NCBI GenBank assembly: GCA_003550325.1
Contig: QKWP01002113.1
Span: forward strand, 22,251-86,250
DNA from: Gigaspora rosea
Taxonomy: Eukaryota > Glomeromycota > Glomeromycetes > Diversisporales > Gigasporaceae
Direction of reading: 5' to 3'
Length of the DNA: 64,000 bases
The notes under the pieces were generated by a model, which saw nothing but the letters and a program-made list of their open reading frames with translations, had not been told where the DNA came from and searched no databases. The number at the start of each line of letters is the position of its first letter. The first letter of the stretch is position 1. The translations under genes were made by a program, and so were the position numbers. This document shows, one piece after another, positions 34,500 to 45,589 of the stretch.

Positions 34500-34760
34500 C
34501 TATGAAATTTTCACACCAGAATCAAAAGGTAATTCAAAATTTTGCTTGATATCCTACTTTATAGCATAATTCTGAACCTTTACCTTTTCTATTTGCAAAT
34601 TCATCATGCTTAATAGGTGAAACTAATACATTCTCTAAAATCTTCAAAATCGAACATAATATTTGGGTGTTTTGTTAAAATATCGTTGCACCATTTTTGT
34701 AGCTCCACTATTTTGCTATTTTGAATGCATGTTCTATAAACCTAAAAAAAAATAAGATCG
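34500..34760 (-). pseudogene. Degenerate coding fragment, unknown
   Basis: On the minus strand a readable stretch with KIVELQKWCNDILTKHPNI then FDFEDF runs into a frameshift, after which VSPIKHDEFANRKGKGSELC and YKVGYQAKF follow to a stop. An AG acceptor-like site precedes it. The composition looks protein-like, but I do not recognise the family. It lies between the arms of the inner element. Confidence 0.35.
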
Positions 34761-35509
34761 TAAACAGTGAGCTTTAGACTCTATTAAATGAATTTCAAAA
34801 AATTTAACTAAATCATAAAGGAACTCATCACAGCTAAATTAAGATCCAAAAAATTGGGTATCAAAATTTTTAGAGAAATAAAGCCTCCATATATATATCT
34901 TATTAAATTGAGTTAAAAAAAATTTAATACAATATACAGTATAATATATAATTTAAAAAGTAAAAGTAACTTAATAATTAACTCAAATCGTTGAACACAA
35001 AGCGACAGACCAATAACAATATTCCAAGACAGGTGCTAATGCTAGATTGAAAGGTTGTAATCGACTTATAAAGAATTTGCCGCTAATAAAAAAAACAAAA
35101 TGCAAGTAAAATATTTTTGTATTAAGTGGACATTTTCAAAAGGAATATAAAAAAAACCAAGACGATGCAAAAATCGTTCTAGCTCAAAATTTCACTTGTG
35201 AAACTGCCTTTTACCTTAAAAACTTTCCACCTTAAAAGTTTTCTTGAGAATTCTTAGTATTAGTAAAGCTCCTTCTAATCTAATAGCGAAGCCTTAGTAA
35301 AGCTGTAACAACAAATAATTTACGTTTTAGTTACACAAAATAGTTGTTTGTTATCTGTTATGTGATTGATCCGTATCACCTGATTTTGTTTATGATCTTC
35401 TGACCAATCAAAATTCACAGGTGATTATATCGAGGGTGACACAATTCGGGACCATCACTGGGTTCACTCTTCTTTAAGTGTCCCATTACGACATGTCGTA
35501 ATTATACGA

Positions 35510-35668
35510 CAGGGTGAAACCTGAGTTGAGAAATAGTGAAACCTGCTATGATCATCACGTGAGGTGAAATCCGCTTTTATATAATAAAAAACATAATAAA
35601 ACGCGGATTTCACCCTAACTCGATCTACAAAGCGGATTTCACTATTTCGCAACTCAGGTTTCACCCTG
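35510..35668. mobile_element. 159-bp MITE with GGTGAAAYCYG words
   Basis: CAGGGTGAAACCTGAGTTGA with GAAATAGTGAAA at the left pairs with the inverted right CAGGGTGAAACCTGAGTTGC with GAAATAGTGAAA. Further GTGAAATCCGC copies pair inside. It interrupts the right TTACGACATG array of the inner element. Non-coding. Confidence 0.75.
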
Positions 35669-35909
35669 TTCTGTAATTATTATTACAATTACAGATTACG
35701 ACTTTTGTAATAAATAATTATTACATTACGACAAATTGCATTTTGAATTACGGCACCAATCATTAGGCATATTTTTATAATAACATAATTTTAATGCAAA
35801 CTAACTCAATCTTAACCATATACTGTAGTTAATAGAATAGTATGTTCAGTAACAGAATTATTTTGTGACGATTCAATGCAAACTAACTCAGCATATTTAA
35901 AGCTGCTCG

Positions 35910-36860
35910 ATACGTAAGTATCGAGGCGGCTTTTGTCTCGAATCACCACGAGACTGAACGTGTGATATATCCGATTATGTTCAGTCTAATAGGTTGATCA
36001 GTAATTCTAGTATGAAGTAATTCTTACGGAATGCGTTCAAAATGGAAAAGTTTAAGAAATTAAATTGAGTAAGTATGAGGTAATGGGTTAGTATTCTGAT
36101 ATGTTAGCATTTGATAAGATACGTAGAAGAAATAGCCTTTTTTCTTCTACCCTCCCTCCCTACCCTCCGAAATGGCCTGTCGGGACGACAGTCATATAGA
36201 AGCTAGGGTCGATATGTGACTAAACATATTTGTTTAAGTAATTGACCTGTCAGGACGACAGTCATTTGCACATTAATTAATTCTAATGCTTCGATGACCT
36301 GTCGGGACGACAGTCATATAAGAAGCTGGGGTTGATATATTTGGTTTTAAGTATTGAGGCAGCTTTTGTCTCGAATCATCACAGAACCAAACATGTGACA
36401 TGTCTGATCATGTTCGGTCTTATGATCGATCAATTGGTCGATCAGTGATTTTTGGTAAGTATGAAGTAATTTTCATGAGATGCAGTTAGTGGAGTAAGTA
36501 TGAGATAATGAATGAATAGGTATATTACTAAGCAAGGGGTTTGCAAGGGAGATAGTCTTGTTTCTTCTGCGAACCCGACATTAGTTCTGGTTACGTCAAC
36601 CCACCCTCCCTGCCCAATTAGCTACAAAACTGACCTGTTGGGACGACAGTCATATGAGGAGCTAGGGCCGACGTGACTACTATATTTGTTTAATTGGCCA
36701 GTCAGTTATACAGAATTCTAACGCTTCGATGGCCTGTCGGGACGACAGTCATATGTGAAGCTGAGGTTTATATATTTTGGTTCAGGAACGTGGCCTGTTG
36801 GGACGACAATCACTGCTATAAAGTTCTTAATAGCCTGACGGGACGACCGTCATAAAGAAA
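35910..36860. repeat. Tandem-duplicated repeat with seven CTGTCGGGACGACAG hairpins
   Basis: Two diverged units are offset by 433 bp (GAGGC at 35923 and 36356); each starts with TATCGAGGCGGCTTTTGTCT-like sequence, and a third fragment lies near 15097. The motif GCCTGTCGGGACGACAGTCA, or a close variant, occurs at about 36176, 36246, 36298, 36634, 36732, 36793 and 36833. Its core CTGTC-GGGAC-GACAG can form a short stem-loop. C-rich CCCTCCCTACCCTCC tracts and GCGAACCCGACATT suggest an old LTR-retrotransposon end, but no LTR pair or coding part is visible. Confidence 0.6.
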
Positions 36861-37303
36861 ACAAAAAAGAATATTGCACGATGCTAAGAAACTGCGTAGG
36901 TTGCTCGATTAGCAGGAGAAACACCCAAATGTATTTCCGTCGTTAGTTAGTTCCCAAAATGAGAGACAAAACAAATGAATATTATATAATGCGAATTTAC
37001 GGATTTTAACTAAGATTCTAAAGTTTTATGCAAAGCTCCCGTGGCAGAGCCACGGATCAGGCGTCAAATTATATAAGATAAGCAACGATGAAGTTTACAA
37101 TTAGCAAATTTGTAAAAATTTATATATTTATATATAGGCAAAATATGATTAAAGAATCAATATGTAGTGTCTTTATTTAGATATATTATCAATAATAAAG
37201 ATAAAATTAAAAAAATTTTTTATCATGCGGTATCATGCGCATTAATGCGCATTCATGCGCATTTTATTATAAAATGCGCATTTTTCCCATCTCTAGGTCG
37301 ACC

Positions 37304-38853
37304 TGATCAAACTGGCAAATCAGATTCTTAATCAAATTCATTGAGAGAAGTGATAGGATCTTCAATCTCTGTACAGTGATAATGCTAAACTGTTGAACAT
37401 TGCAATAAATTTCTTAAACTATCAATCTCAATAAAATAATAAATTTAGAATTTTCAATCTTCTCACATAACGATAGTATGACAAGAATATTATGTAACCA
37501 TTCTATGCATATTTCTTAAATTTAAAGTTAACCGCTATTGAAAATGACAAATTTATCTTGTCTCCAAAGAGTTTGCCAAACTTTATTTGATATAAAGTGA
37601 TTGAGACTTTTATATTTCTTACACCTAGGGTTGTTAAACGTTCAGTCTAGTCTGATTGACTTCAGAAGTCGAGTAGTATCAGATTTATATTCAAGTAAAA
37701 AAATCATGTGATGGGAGAAGCATAATTGATTTAATGCAATTCAATGTATGCATATGCTAATGTACATAAAATTTCATATTTTAGTATAATTGAAAACCTT
37801 ACCCATTCAAATATCATGTGGTTATTGAAATAGACTTAGAGTCAACTTAAAAAATCGACTGAACTGAAGCTGATTAACACGTTACAGATTAATTTCCCGA
37901 AATCAAATTTCACTGAAATACCATTTCACCGAATCTATAATGCTGACAATCCATTTTATTAAAAAGATTTAATTTCGATTTCTCATTTTACCGAAATATA
38001 ACTTAATCGATTATAAATCCCCCGATGAGTCATTTACCTGAATTTTCATTTCACCGAATATTAAAAAAAAAAATGTCTATGTCATTTTCCAAATAATACA
38101 TTTTCTGCCATTCCATTTCTTTAATTCTAAAATACCTGATAAAAATTAGGCGATTGATTTTTTGTCGATTTGATTAGTATTATTGGTTTTGATATTGTTA
38201 CTTGTGATAATTATGATTATAAAAATCTTGCTTGTGATGGGAATCTTATTGCTTATAATCAGTCTGTACCTGTAGATATTACAAATGATCGATAGCAGTA
38301 ACCTCGAGACCACCTTGAAGATTTAATTATTAATTGTTTAGCTATATTGACTGTTTAATTTTATTAGTTTTAATACTATTATTAATAATATAACAGTTAT
38401 GCTTGAAACCAGGAATTAAAATATTTTTTCAATAATAGAATTAAATAAAAATTAGTTTACAAAGAGCATATTATAAACCTTTTTCATAGTATTAAAATTA
38501 TTCATTTATTTTTAAAATACTTTATTCAAAAATTTTTGCTAATTTGAAATTTTAAAAATAGCAATATCTTACTATAATTAGCAGAATAAAGTACTTTATT
38601 AACATTTATTATTAGTTAAATATTTAGTACTAAATCATTACTTTATTTGAAATATATTAATTTATCATAGGATAAAGTTTAGTTTGTATTCTTCCTTCTA
38701 TATTTGGTACAGTTCTATACTCTTGTATAATGTATTATGAAAAGAATCTTGAATGTGTGCAAGCTTTTTCTTTATACGGTACTTATGCTTTTTTCTTTGG
38801 CTATCCTTGAAGTATCTGATCGAAAATCATCAAGGAAATTTGTTGGTATTCTT
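37304..38853. other. AT-rich gene-free stretch with a possible small element
   Basis: TAGGGTTGTTAAACGTTCAG at 37627 with GACTGAACTGAAGCTGATTA near 37857 suggests an old inverted-end element, and CATTTCACCGAA words repeat at 37905-38060. No clear target duplication; no gene. Confidence 0.35.
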
Positions 38854-38861
38854 ATCTTTAG

Positions 38862-40262
38862 TAGAGATGTTACGGTCTGATCCGGTCTGGTCCTGGTTCA
38901 AAAGACTAGTCTGGATAATGGACTGCAGACTGGGCTATGGTCTATAGACCGGTCCATTAAAAAGTTCTAGTCCAGGATTGGTCTAGGACTGGTTTTTGGA
39001 CTGGTCTATTGCAACCAATAGAAAGTTAGAATTTCAAAAAAAAAAAATTATGTTCGAAATTTTGAACTTGCATATAGCTAATACGTATAGACTTGGGTTA
39101 GAGTAAGTACTAATTTAGTTCCTTTTTCAAGTTGGTTTAGCAGACAAACAAGGATTGAAGGCACAAGATGCAGTTGCAGTGAGTTATTAATCAGGTGATG
39201 GGGAAAATTATAAGATAATAAATTGTAGCAGTAAGATATGTGGTAAATATTTAAATAAAAAGAAAATTCGGATAAGTATAAATATATTAGGTGGTTGGTA
39301 TTTGCAAGTATTAGAGTAAGAGCTATATAAATATTGGAATAATTTTTTTGGTTTATGATTAATTAATTGTGCACGATATGCTTAATGTAAATAAATTTTG
39401 ACGTTAGAAAAAAAAAGCTCATAAGATTTAGCTATACTTAAAGACAAAAGATAAACCAAAAAAGTATCTTTTAACTAACTCACATAATTCATTCTTAAAG
39501 TTTATCACATAATTTCGTGATTGTAACTTGTTATCAATTAATTAAAGTAAATTTGACTAACAATTCATTGCATATACAGAATATGAATTTTAAATTTTAG
39601 CTGACTATAGTAATTCACAATGGTTTTTTAGGTGCTGTACATGAACTTTAATGATTGGATTCTTTTACGATTGTAAATTTTCTTTCAAATCTATTAAAAA
39701 AATTGCCTTATTTTATCTCTGGATAACTCCTATTTCATTTTATTATTTCGACAATATTATTCAACCTCCTGCTTGCATTGCCAGTATTGAATTGTGGTAC
39801 ATCAACTACCATAGCATCATTATCCTAAAAAATTTTGCTTTATTTTACTAGCCAATCAGATTTCAAAATCAGGTGTAATATGAAGAAGTACAAAAAATTA
39901 AACCACCAAAAAACATTTATAAATCAATATTTTACCTCTGAAACTGCTTACTGCGCCCTAGCAAAATGGTTTTCTTATAAAATTTTGGTATTAAAAAAGC
40001 TTTTCTAATCTAATTTTAATAGCAAACCTAATAGCTAATGCTAATTTAACTGCAAAAATTTTTTAGCAAAATTTTTTAAGTTGGTGACATGACGCTAGAG
40101 TTTTCAATCATTTGTATACAAATATGTGTAACTTTAAGTGCAGGAATATTAAGATTTGTAAATGCTATATAAGGACTAGTCCGAACCCTATGGACCGAAG
40201 ACCAATTAACCAGTTCAAAAGACCGGTCTAGACCACAGACTTGTAGGATCATAACATTTCTA
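38862..40262. mobile_element. 1.4-kb hAT-like element with GGTCT/GACC word ends
   Basis: ATCTTTAG stands outside both ends (38854-38861 and 40263-40270). The left end TAGAGATGTTACGGTCTG pairs with the inverted right TAGAAATGTTATGATCCT. Next to both ends are dense GGTCTGG/GACCGGTC/GGACTAGTCC words (38870-39010 and 40165-40245). The interior is AT-rich, non-coding, and contains a CCAATCAGATTTCAAAATCA then GGTGTAAT motif like other elements here. Confidence 0.82.
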
Positions 40263-41386
40263 ATCTTTAGAATATAAATCATACAAAATCTGATCAAAAA
40301 GTCTAGCTTTTTAGATACTCGAATTGTTAATCATTAATCTATATACATTACAGAATTGAATTCGTAATAGTTACTGTTTTAGTACTATCCACTCACAAGA
40401 TTATGTCATATTTATATTTTTCATAATCCAGTAATCATTGTCTTGTGTAATTTTTTGGTGCACATCTTAATTCTTGATTGCCTTACAAGTATTAAATAAT
40501 TTTTTTTGGTATTTATATATTTATTTATTATTTACTGAAAAGTATTGCATACATGTGATAAATTATTATTTGGATGCATTTAGTAGTGACACCAGATATT
40601 ATACTTTATTAAATGACTTTATTGAGAATAAGCAGTATAAAACAGTGCAATTGACATATAAACTGAGATGGAATATGCTCTCAGAAAAATAGAAAATACA
40701 TGATGCATAGCATCAATTGGTGGTCTCCCACACTGCATAAAGCAAGCCAGCCTTAATGAGAAGTTTAAATTACTATTATTATGTGCAAATTCCTATAGGC
40801 GGGAGATCTCAGGTATAAATATTTTTTCTAGCAGAGATTGCTCTGGTCTACATGTCGCAATCGTATCCTTGTATATGCAGCTAACAATGACAACATCATT
40901 AGTATTATTTTATTGCAATTCTCAGAAATATACTTGCATCTAACCAAAAAACATAAAAAAATTCTGATAAATTACGATTTGTACATGAAATAGCAGTAGG
41001 TATCATTTCTATGATAAGGCATGCAAAGTTGATTTTTCATTTGCATTACCCGCCTACCCATTTTTTTCAATTTTTAATTTTTTTTGACATTATTCATTTT
41101 ACAATTCTCATCCGACGTCACCTGAAGGAGATCTTAATTTTCTGATAGAACAGACAAAAAATATAATTGATCACAAATTTTTTAATGCCTTTCTATAAAA
41201 AATTAACCTAGTTTCATGGTTAAAAAAATCTTAACCCATGAATTAAATGCAAATTGGTAATGCCAGAAGACTCTATGATCCAAGCCATCCGAAATTACAA
41301 GGCTTTTGGTTTTGGCAGAGGCTTGAAGGTAATATTTGTCCCAGGAGTTGTTTGTATATGATGGAAGTTATTGTTATACAGGAATT

Positions 41387-42146
41387 CAGGGTTGGGCAAG
41401 CTGTATATCCGGTGATTTTTCACTGGACACTGGACATTTTCAAATTGTCCAGTGTAATGTCCAGTGCATGTCCAGTGTACAGTGACATATTTATAAAAAA
41501 ATTCAATAAATAAATAAATTAGTCAAAGCACAACATATCTAGTCAGATAACTAGTACTCCCAGAGGATTGCTCTAGCTAATTCTTAAAAATGTAGATAAA
41601 ATTTTATAATAATGCACTATACCTTTGATTTAATTTAATTTTATTCTTATTTAATTTTAAAATTTAGTTTAATTATTGTATATTAGTCAAAAATTCTGTT
41701 AGCGCATACAATACATTTGAAAAAATTAATAAGCAATAAATATGTTTGGCCACATAATACTGTATTTAATTAAATAAGATATCTATATGCAACCAATTTG
41801 CTTGCAATTATAAAGGATAGTATTTCAAATAATGTTAACCTCCCAAAGCAATATGCATGGTAAGCAGGTTTTGAGAGATATCAGGCTTGAAAACATTATA
41901 AATATTATATTATATAGCAGGAACAGGCTTAATAAATTAATTTTTTTAAGTTATTGATTTTAACAGAATTGGTTAATTATCTAGTTTATTTAATTTTTTT
42001 TGTTTAAAATTTTAAAAATTATAATTTTTTTTAATTTTTGTTGTCCAGTGATTATTTTTCTTAATCCATTGCTTTTTACTGGACAATTAGGACACTGGAC
42101 ACTGGACAAATTTCCAATTGTCCAATTGTCCAGTTGCCCAACCCTG
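41387..42146. mobile_element. 760-bp hAT-like element, TGGACA word family, member 1
   Basis: CAGGAATT flanks both ends (41379-41386 and 42147-42154). The terminal CAGGGTTGGGCAA is perfectly inverted over 13 bp and fits the hAT consensus. Next to both ends are clusters of TGTCCAGTG/TGGACAATTGTCCA. The matching site in copy B near 47917 lacks the element, which confirms the boundaries. Confidence 0.9.
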
Positions 42147-42166
42147 CAGGAATTGTTGGCCAACAC

Positions 42167-43093
42167 CAGGGTTGGCATTGGACAATATCCAAATAAATTT
42201 AACTGGACAATTGGACATAGTCCAAATGTCCAAATAATTTTTTGGACCTTTAGGCATTGGACAATATCCAAATAAAATTGTAGGATAATTGGACATATGT
42301 CCAATTGTCAAATAATTTTTTGGACAATTTAAATAACATAACAACAAAAGCTAAAAATAAGTTATCCTTTCTCTTTTGGTCAAAAAACTCAAAAATGACC
42401 TTGATCTGAAAATAAGCTACCTCATAATCAACAATAGTTGCTACATAGTAAAGTCCAAGCTTACTGTAAATCAATTATAGTTGCTTAAATAAACTTATTC
42501 AGAAGATCAAAATATTATTCTTTAAAAGTTTTAACAAAATTGAAGAATTTTTTATTAATTGGTTTTTAATTTTTATGTTCAACAAAAAATTAAAAGTTTA
42601 TTAACAAATATATTTGTTGAATTTAAAAATTAAAAGTCAAATAATAAAAACTGCTCCAATTTTGATGAAACTTTTAGTATATTAAAATTAAAAATAAAAT
42701 CAACTATTGTTATTATTTTTTTAAAAATACAATCATTTTATAGTTTCTAAAATTCTGTTTGATTAATCATATTTTATTAGCCAATATCAAATATAAAAAT
42801 GTAATTTAAGTTGATGCAGTAGTATGAATATATATGTACATATGCATATTTTTATAATAATAATATTATTATTAGTATACTTTTTTTAAATATACAGTAT
42901 ATTAAAGTATTTTGTTTTAGTAAATATTGGCCTGAATTAAGTTTAATTTAGACCAAGATTAAATTAATTTTTTTTAATGTCCAATAAAAAAAGTTACTAT
43001 ATCCAATCAAAATTATTTGGACAATTGGACATTGTCCAAATGTCCAAATGTCCAAATTGTCCAAATGTCCAATATTATAACATGCTATCCTTG
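42167..43093. mobile_element. 927-bp hAT-like element, TGGACA word family, member 2
   Basis: GCCAACAC flanks both ends (42159-42166 and 43094-43101). The left end CAGGGTTGGCATTGGAC pairs with the inverted right CAAGGATAGCATG. Clusters of TTGGACAATATCCAA and TGTCCAAATGTCCAA lie at both ends (42175-42330 and 42975-43075). Only 20 bp of host sequence, including both target copies, separates it from member 1. Copy B lacks it. Confidence 0.88.
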
Positions 43094-43905
43094 GCCAACA
43101 CAGAAATTGTTGGCCATTGATTTGATTCACCAAGAGTTATAGCCATCCTGACTTATAGAAATGACATAGAGAGGCTTTTTCAAACTTTAATGTTCACAGC
43201 TCGCATGCAATGATGCTTTGCAGCATTGTAAGTACAAAGAGTTACAGAAAAATTAGAGCGCAATAGTTCTTAATAATTTAAAATGTATTTTAAGCTGATG
43301 TTTTCACCTTAATAAAGTACATCTCAGACTTTTGTATGCGAATTAATAAAATTTGTTCCTAAGTAATAAACTAACTTGAGTTGTGACTGGAGTTAACCTG
43401 TGCAATCGAGCACATTGCACTCCCATCAGTCATAACACTAGCATAACATTAGATGTAAATATTATTTTACAAATTAAAAAAAAAATCCAACCGATCAACC
43501 CAAATTTTCAGATTCCACGTAATGCATAATGTAAAACAAAAAATCAACTTTGATGATCTAATGATCTTGCTAAAAAATAAATTATATTTTATCAGAAAAA
43601 CATATTATAACAAAAAATTTTGTATTATAATGATAATGATCGATAATACGATTGGTCATATTATACAAATAATTAGTTGATTTGGATCAACTTTAATCTT
43701 TATTCAATCATATGGTCGATTAAGAAAATTTTCATCAATCACCATCTCTAAAGGAAGACAATTTTCAAAAAAAAGCAGGACTTAATTTAATTTAAAACAG
43801 TATTTTAATGAAAATTTGGATTTTTAAGTTATTTAATATATCTGATATTGGTACTTTTATTTATTTTTAGATTAAAATTTAAATTTTATAAAGTTAAAAT
43901 GTACG

Positions 43906-44330
43906 CGGGGCATATAAAAAGTTTTGTCAGTAGATCATTATTTTAATTATTTTTAAAGATACAATTTTAAAACTAATATATATAAAATAGTGGTTCTGAT
44001 AAATTTGCAAAAAAAAAATTTAGTTAGTCAATTAGGTAGTTGTTGAGAAAAGTTAGTTTAAAAATTGCTATTTAAGTAATTAAAATTTATTAAAATAAAA
44101 ATTTAAAAAAATATTATGAATAGTAAAAATTTTTATATAATAAAAAAAATTTTATACCCAAAATAATCAACAATTTCTATATAGTTAAAATTTATATAAA
44201 TAAATGTTTTTTATAATTATTTCAAGTAATTTTATGATAAGTTAAAAATTTATGTATATCATAATATATATAGTAATTTATTTACTTAATTTAGTAATAA
44301 AATTTTATTTATATAATAACAATTATTATA
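43906..44330. other. AT-rich gene-free stretch
   Basis: Nothing supported; low-complexity A/T sequence. Confidence 0.4.
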
Positions 44331-44672
44331 AAATGCACTTATGGTGTTTTACCGCCATAGGTAAATTAGATTTGCAAATCTGTATAACAAAAACAAAAAA
44401 ATAAACTTTTATAAACAAAAAATAAATTTGAAACTTTAGAGTTAGGGTTAGGCCTGGGATTTTGGCGGGGCATTAGTATATACAAAATTTAGCAAGGAAT
44501 TTTTTTTATTAGAGCCCCAATGATGGTTTCATAAGCAAAATTTTGAAATATGAACGTTTTTTTAAAAAAAATAAACAAAGAAACGAAATTTTATGTTACA
44601 CCTGATCTTAAATTTTTATTGGCTATTCTAATCGTCTTGTATAACATGGTGTAAATCACCATAGGTGCGTTT
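44331..44672. mobile_element. 342-bp MITE with TA flanks, CAGGTGTAA family
   Basis: The left AAATGCACTTATGGTGTTTT pairs with the inverted right AAACGCACCTATGGTGATTT; TA lies outside both. Inverted within it is the motif CCAATAAAAATTTAAGATCA then GGTGTAAC, as in 29488-29799 and 32416-32748. A GTTAGGGTTAGGCC block is also inside. Confidence 0.68.
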
Positions 44673-44689
44673 TAGTAAAACTCTATATA

Positions 44690-44865
44690 AATATTAATAC
44701 AGTATATTCATAAATTTTGTTATTATTTAATTTTAATAATGTGTATAAAATTGATTATTATATATTTAAAACAAACCTATAATTAGATACTTATTTAATT
44801 TTAATTATGTTTATAAATTGATCATTATATATTTAAAACAAAACTATAATTATATACTAAACCTT
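44690..44865. repeat. Tandem repeat, about 77-bp period, two to three units
   Basis: TTATTTAATTTTAATTATGT, then ATAAATTGATCATTATATAT and TTAAAACAAAC... repeats at about 44720-44790 and 44792-44860. Confidence 0.6.
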
Positions 44866-44875
44866 ATTATAAAAT

Positions 44876-45205
44876 CATATACTATACAAAACTTTTTTTG
44901 TACCGTATCTAAATGTATGTACGTAAGTTTAGGTATGGTACATTTTTTCAAACTTTATCTGGTTTATAATAACAAATTCAGGTATTGTAAAATTTTTTTT
45001 TGTACTGTACCCAATTTATTAATACTATATTTGGGTATGACAATTGTTTTTATTAAGTATATATTTTTTGTATACCTAACACCAAAGAAAAACATAGGTA
45101 TGGTAATTATTATTTTTTTTGTATACCTTGCTCTAAAAAATTTATCTGAGTATGGTCACTTTTCTGCACCATACTTTTTTCTGTACTATACCAGAAAGGT
45201 ATATA
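44876..45205. repeat. GGTATGGTAC / TTTTTTGTATACC word island
   Basis: Seven or more variants of GGTATGGTA, GTACCGTA and TTTTTTGTATAC alternate, spaced by T runs. The open frame that runs through this block is a consequence of the repeat, not a gene. It may be one or both ends of an element, but no target duplication was found. Confidence 0.45.
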
Positions 45206-45589
45206 CTCAAAGGCATTTGATCAATCTAAAGTTATTGAGAGATTTGCTTGAAAATTCCTTAAATAATTGCGATTGAAAAAATTTTAATGTTAATATAGTA
45301 CTGCATTAATTTTAGAAATTCATTTAACAGGTTAATTAACATATGAACTAAACATAGGATGAAGAAAAATTTAATATAATGAAAACATTTATATATTTTA
45401 ATTAATAGTTGAATGGAAAAATAAAAAAATTGTTAGCACAATTAAAGAATGGAATGATCTGATAATATGTTGAACAACAATCATTCTGGCTTTATATTCA
45501 TTGACTAAAATGATATCATATTTGACTTATTATCTTAACAATTATTTGTTCATATAATTTTAATGCTCAAATATATAATATAAGTATTC

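Larger units (their letters stand above)
29284..35760. mobile_element. Inner element bounded by ATTGGTGCCGTAA ends
   Basis: The left AATGGTGCCGTAA (29284-29296) and the inverted right ATTGGTGCCGTAA pair. The flanks AATTAGTG and CATTAGGC share only ATTAG, a possibly decayed target duplication. Further inward, both arms carry TTACGACATGTCGTAA palindromes and then a matching arm of over 100 bp (30550-30690 against the inverse of 35365-35480, including GAACCCAGTGATG). Smaller MITEs interrupt both arms. The Merlin transposase lies between the arms, so this may be its original element; this is inference. Confidence 0.5.
28402..37295. mobile_element. 8.9-kb composite hAT-like element with ATGCGCAT word ends
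   Basis: GGTCGACC stands directly outside both ends (28394-28401 and 37296-37303). The left end TAGAGATGGGTTTCATGCG pairs with the inverted right end TAGAGATGGGAAAAATGCGC. Next to each end lie several copies of ATGCGCAT/TGCATG (28415-28470 and 37220-37283). The interior is a nest of at least six smaller elements plus a broken Merlin transposase, so the length is due to later insertions into, or capture by, a non-autonomous element. The flank match is a palindrome, which slightly weakens it, but word ends and TAGAGATGGG termini agree. Confidence 0.7.
40695..43905 (+). repeat. Host repeat copy A, interrupted by two hAT-like elements
   Basis: Apart from the insertions at 41387-42146 and 42167-43093, this copy aligns along its length with 46710-48860. 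Shared landmarks are CATAAAGCAAGCC..., GCAGCTAACAATGACAACAT, a coding-like block (DPSHPKLQGFWFWQRLEGNI) near 41277-41335, GAGTTATAGCCATCCTGACT and the ATCAACTTTG module near 43540. The repeat is about 1.5 kb without insertions. I cannot name it; no intact frame survives. Confidence 0.75.

Noticed and set aside
35910..36860. CRISPR-like array of regularly repeated hairpins
   Set aside because: Spacing is irregular, the repeats sit in a larger tandem duplication, no cas-like genes are present and the genome is eukaryotic.
37627..37875. Another hAT-like element with TAGGGTTGTTAA start
   Set aside because: The right end is incomplete and the flanks do not give an 8-bp duplication.
41990..43133. 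Several open frames on both strands
   Set aside because: They run through TGGACA-word islands whose short repeats contain few stops; no protein-like composition.
44818..45276. 152-codon membrane-protein-like frame
   Set aside because: Hydrophobic composition results from T-rich GGTATGGTA word repeats and it has no ATG-led, gene-like structure.
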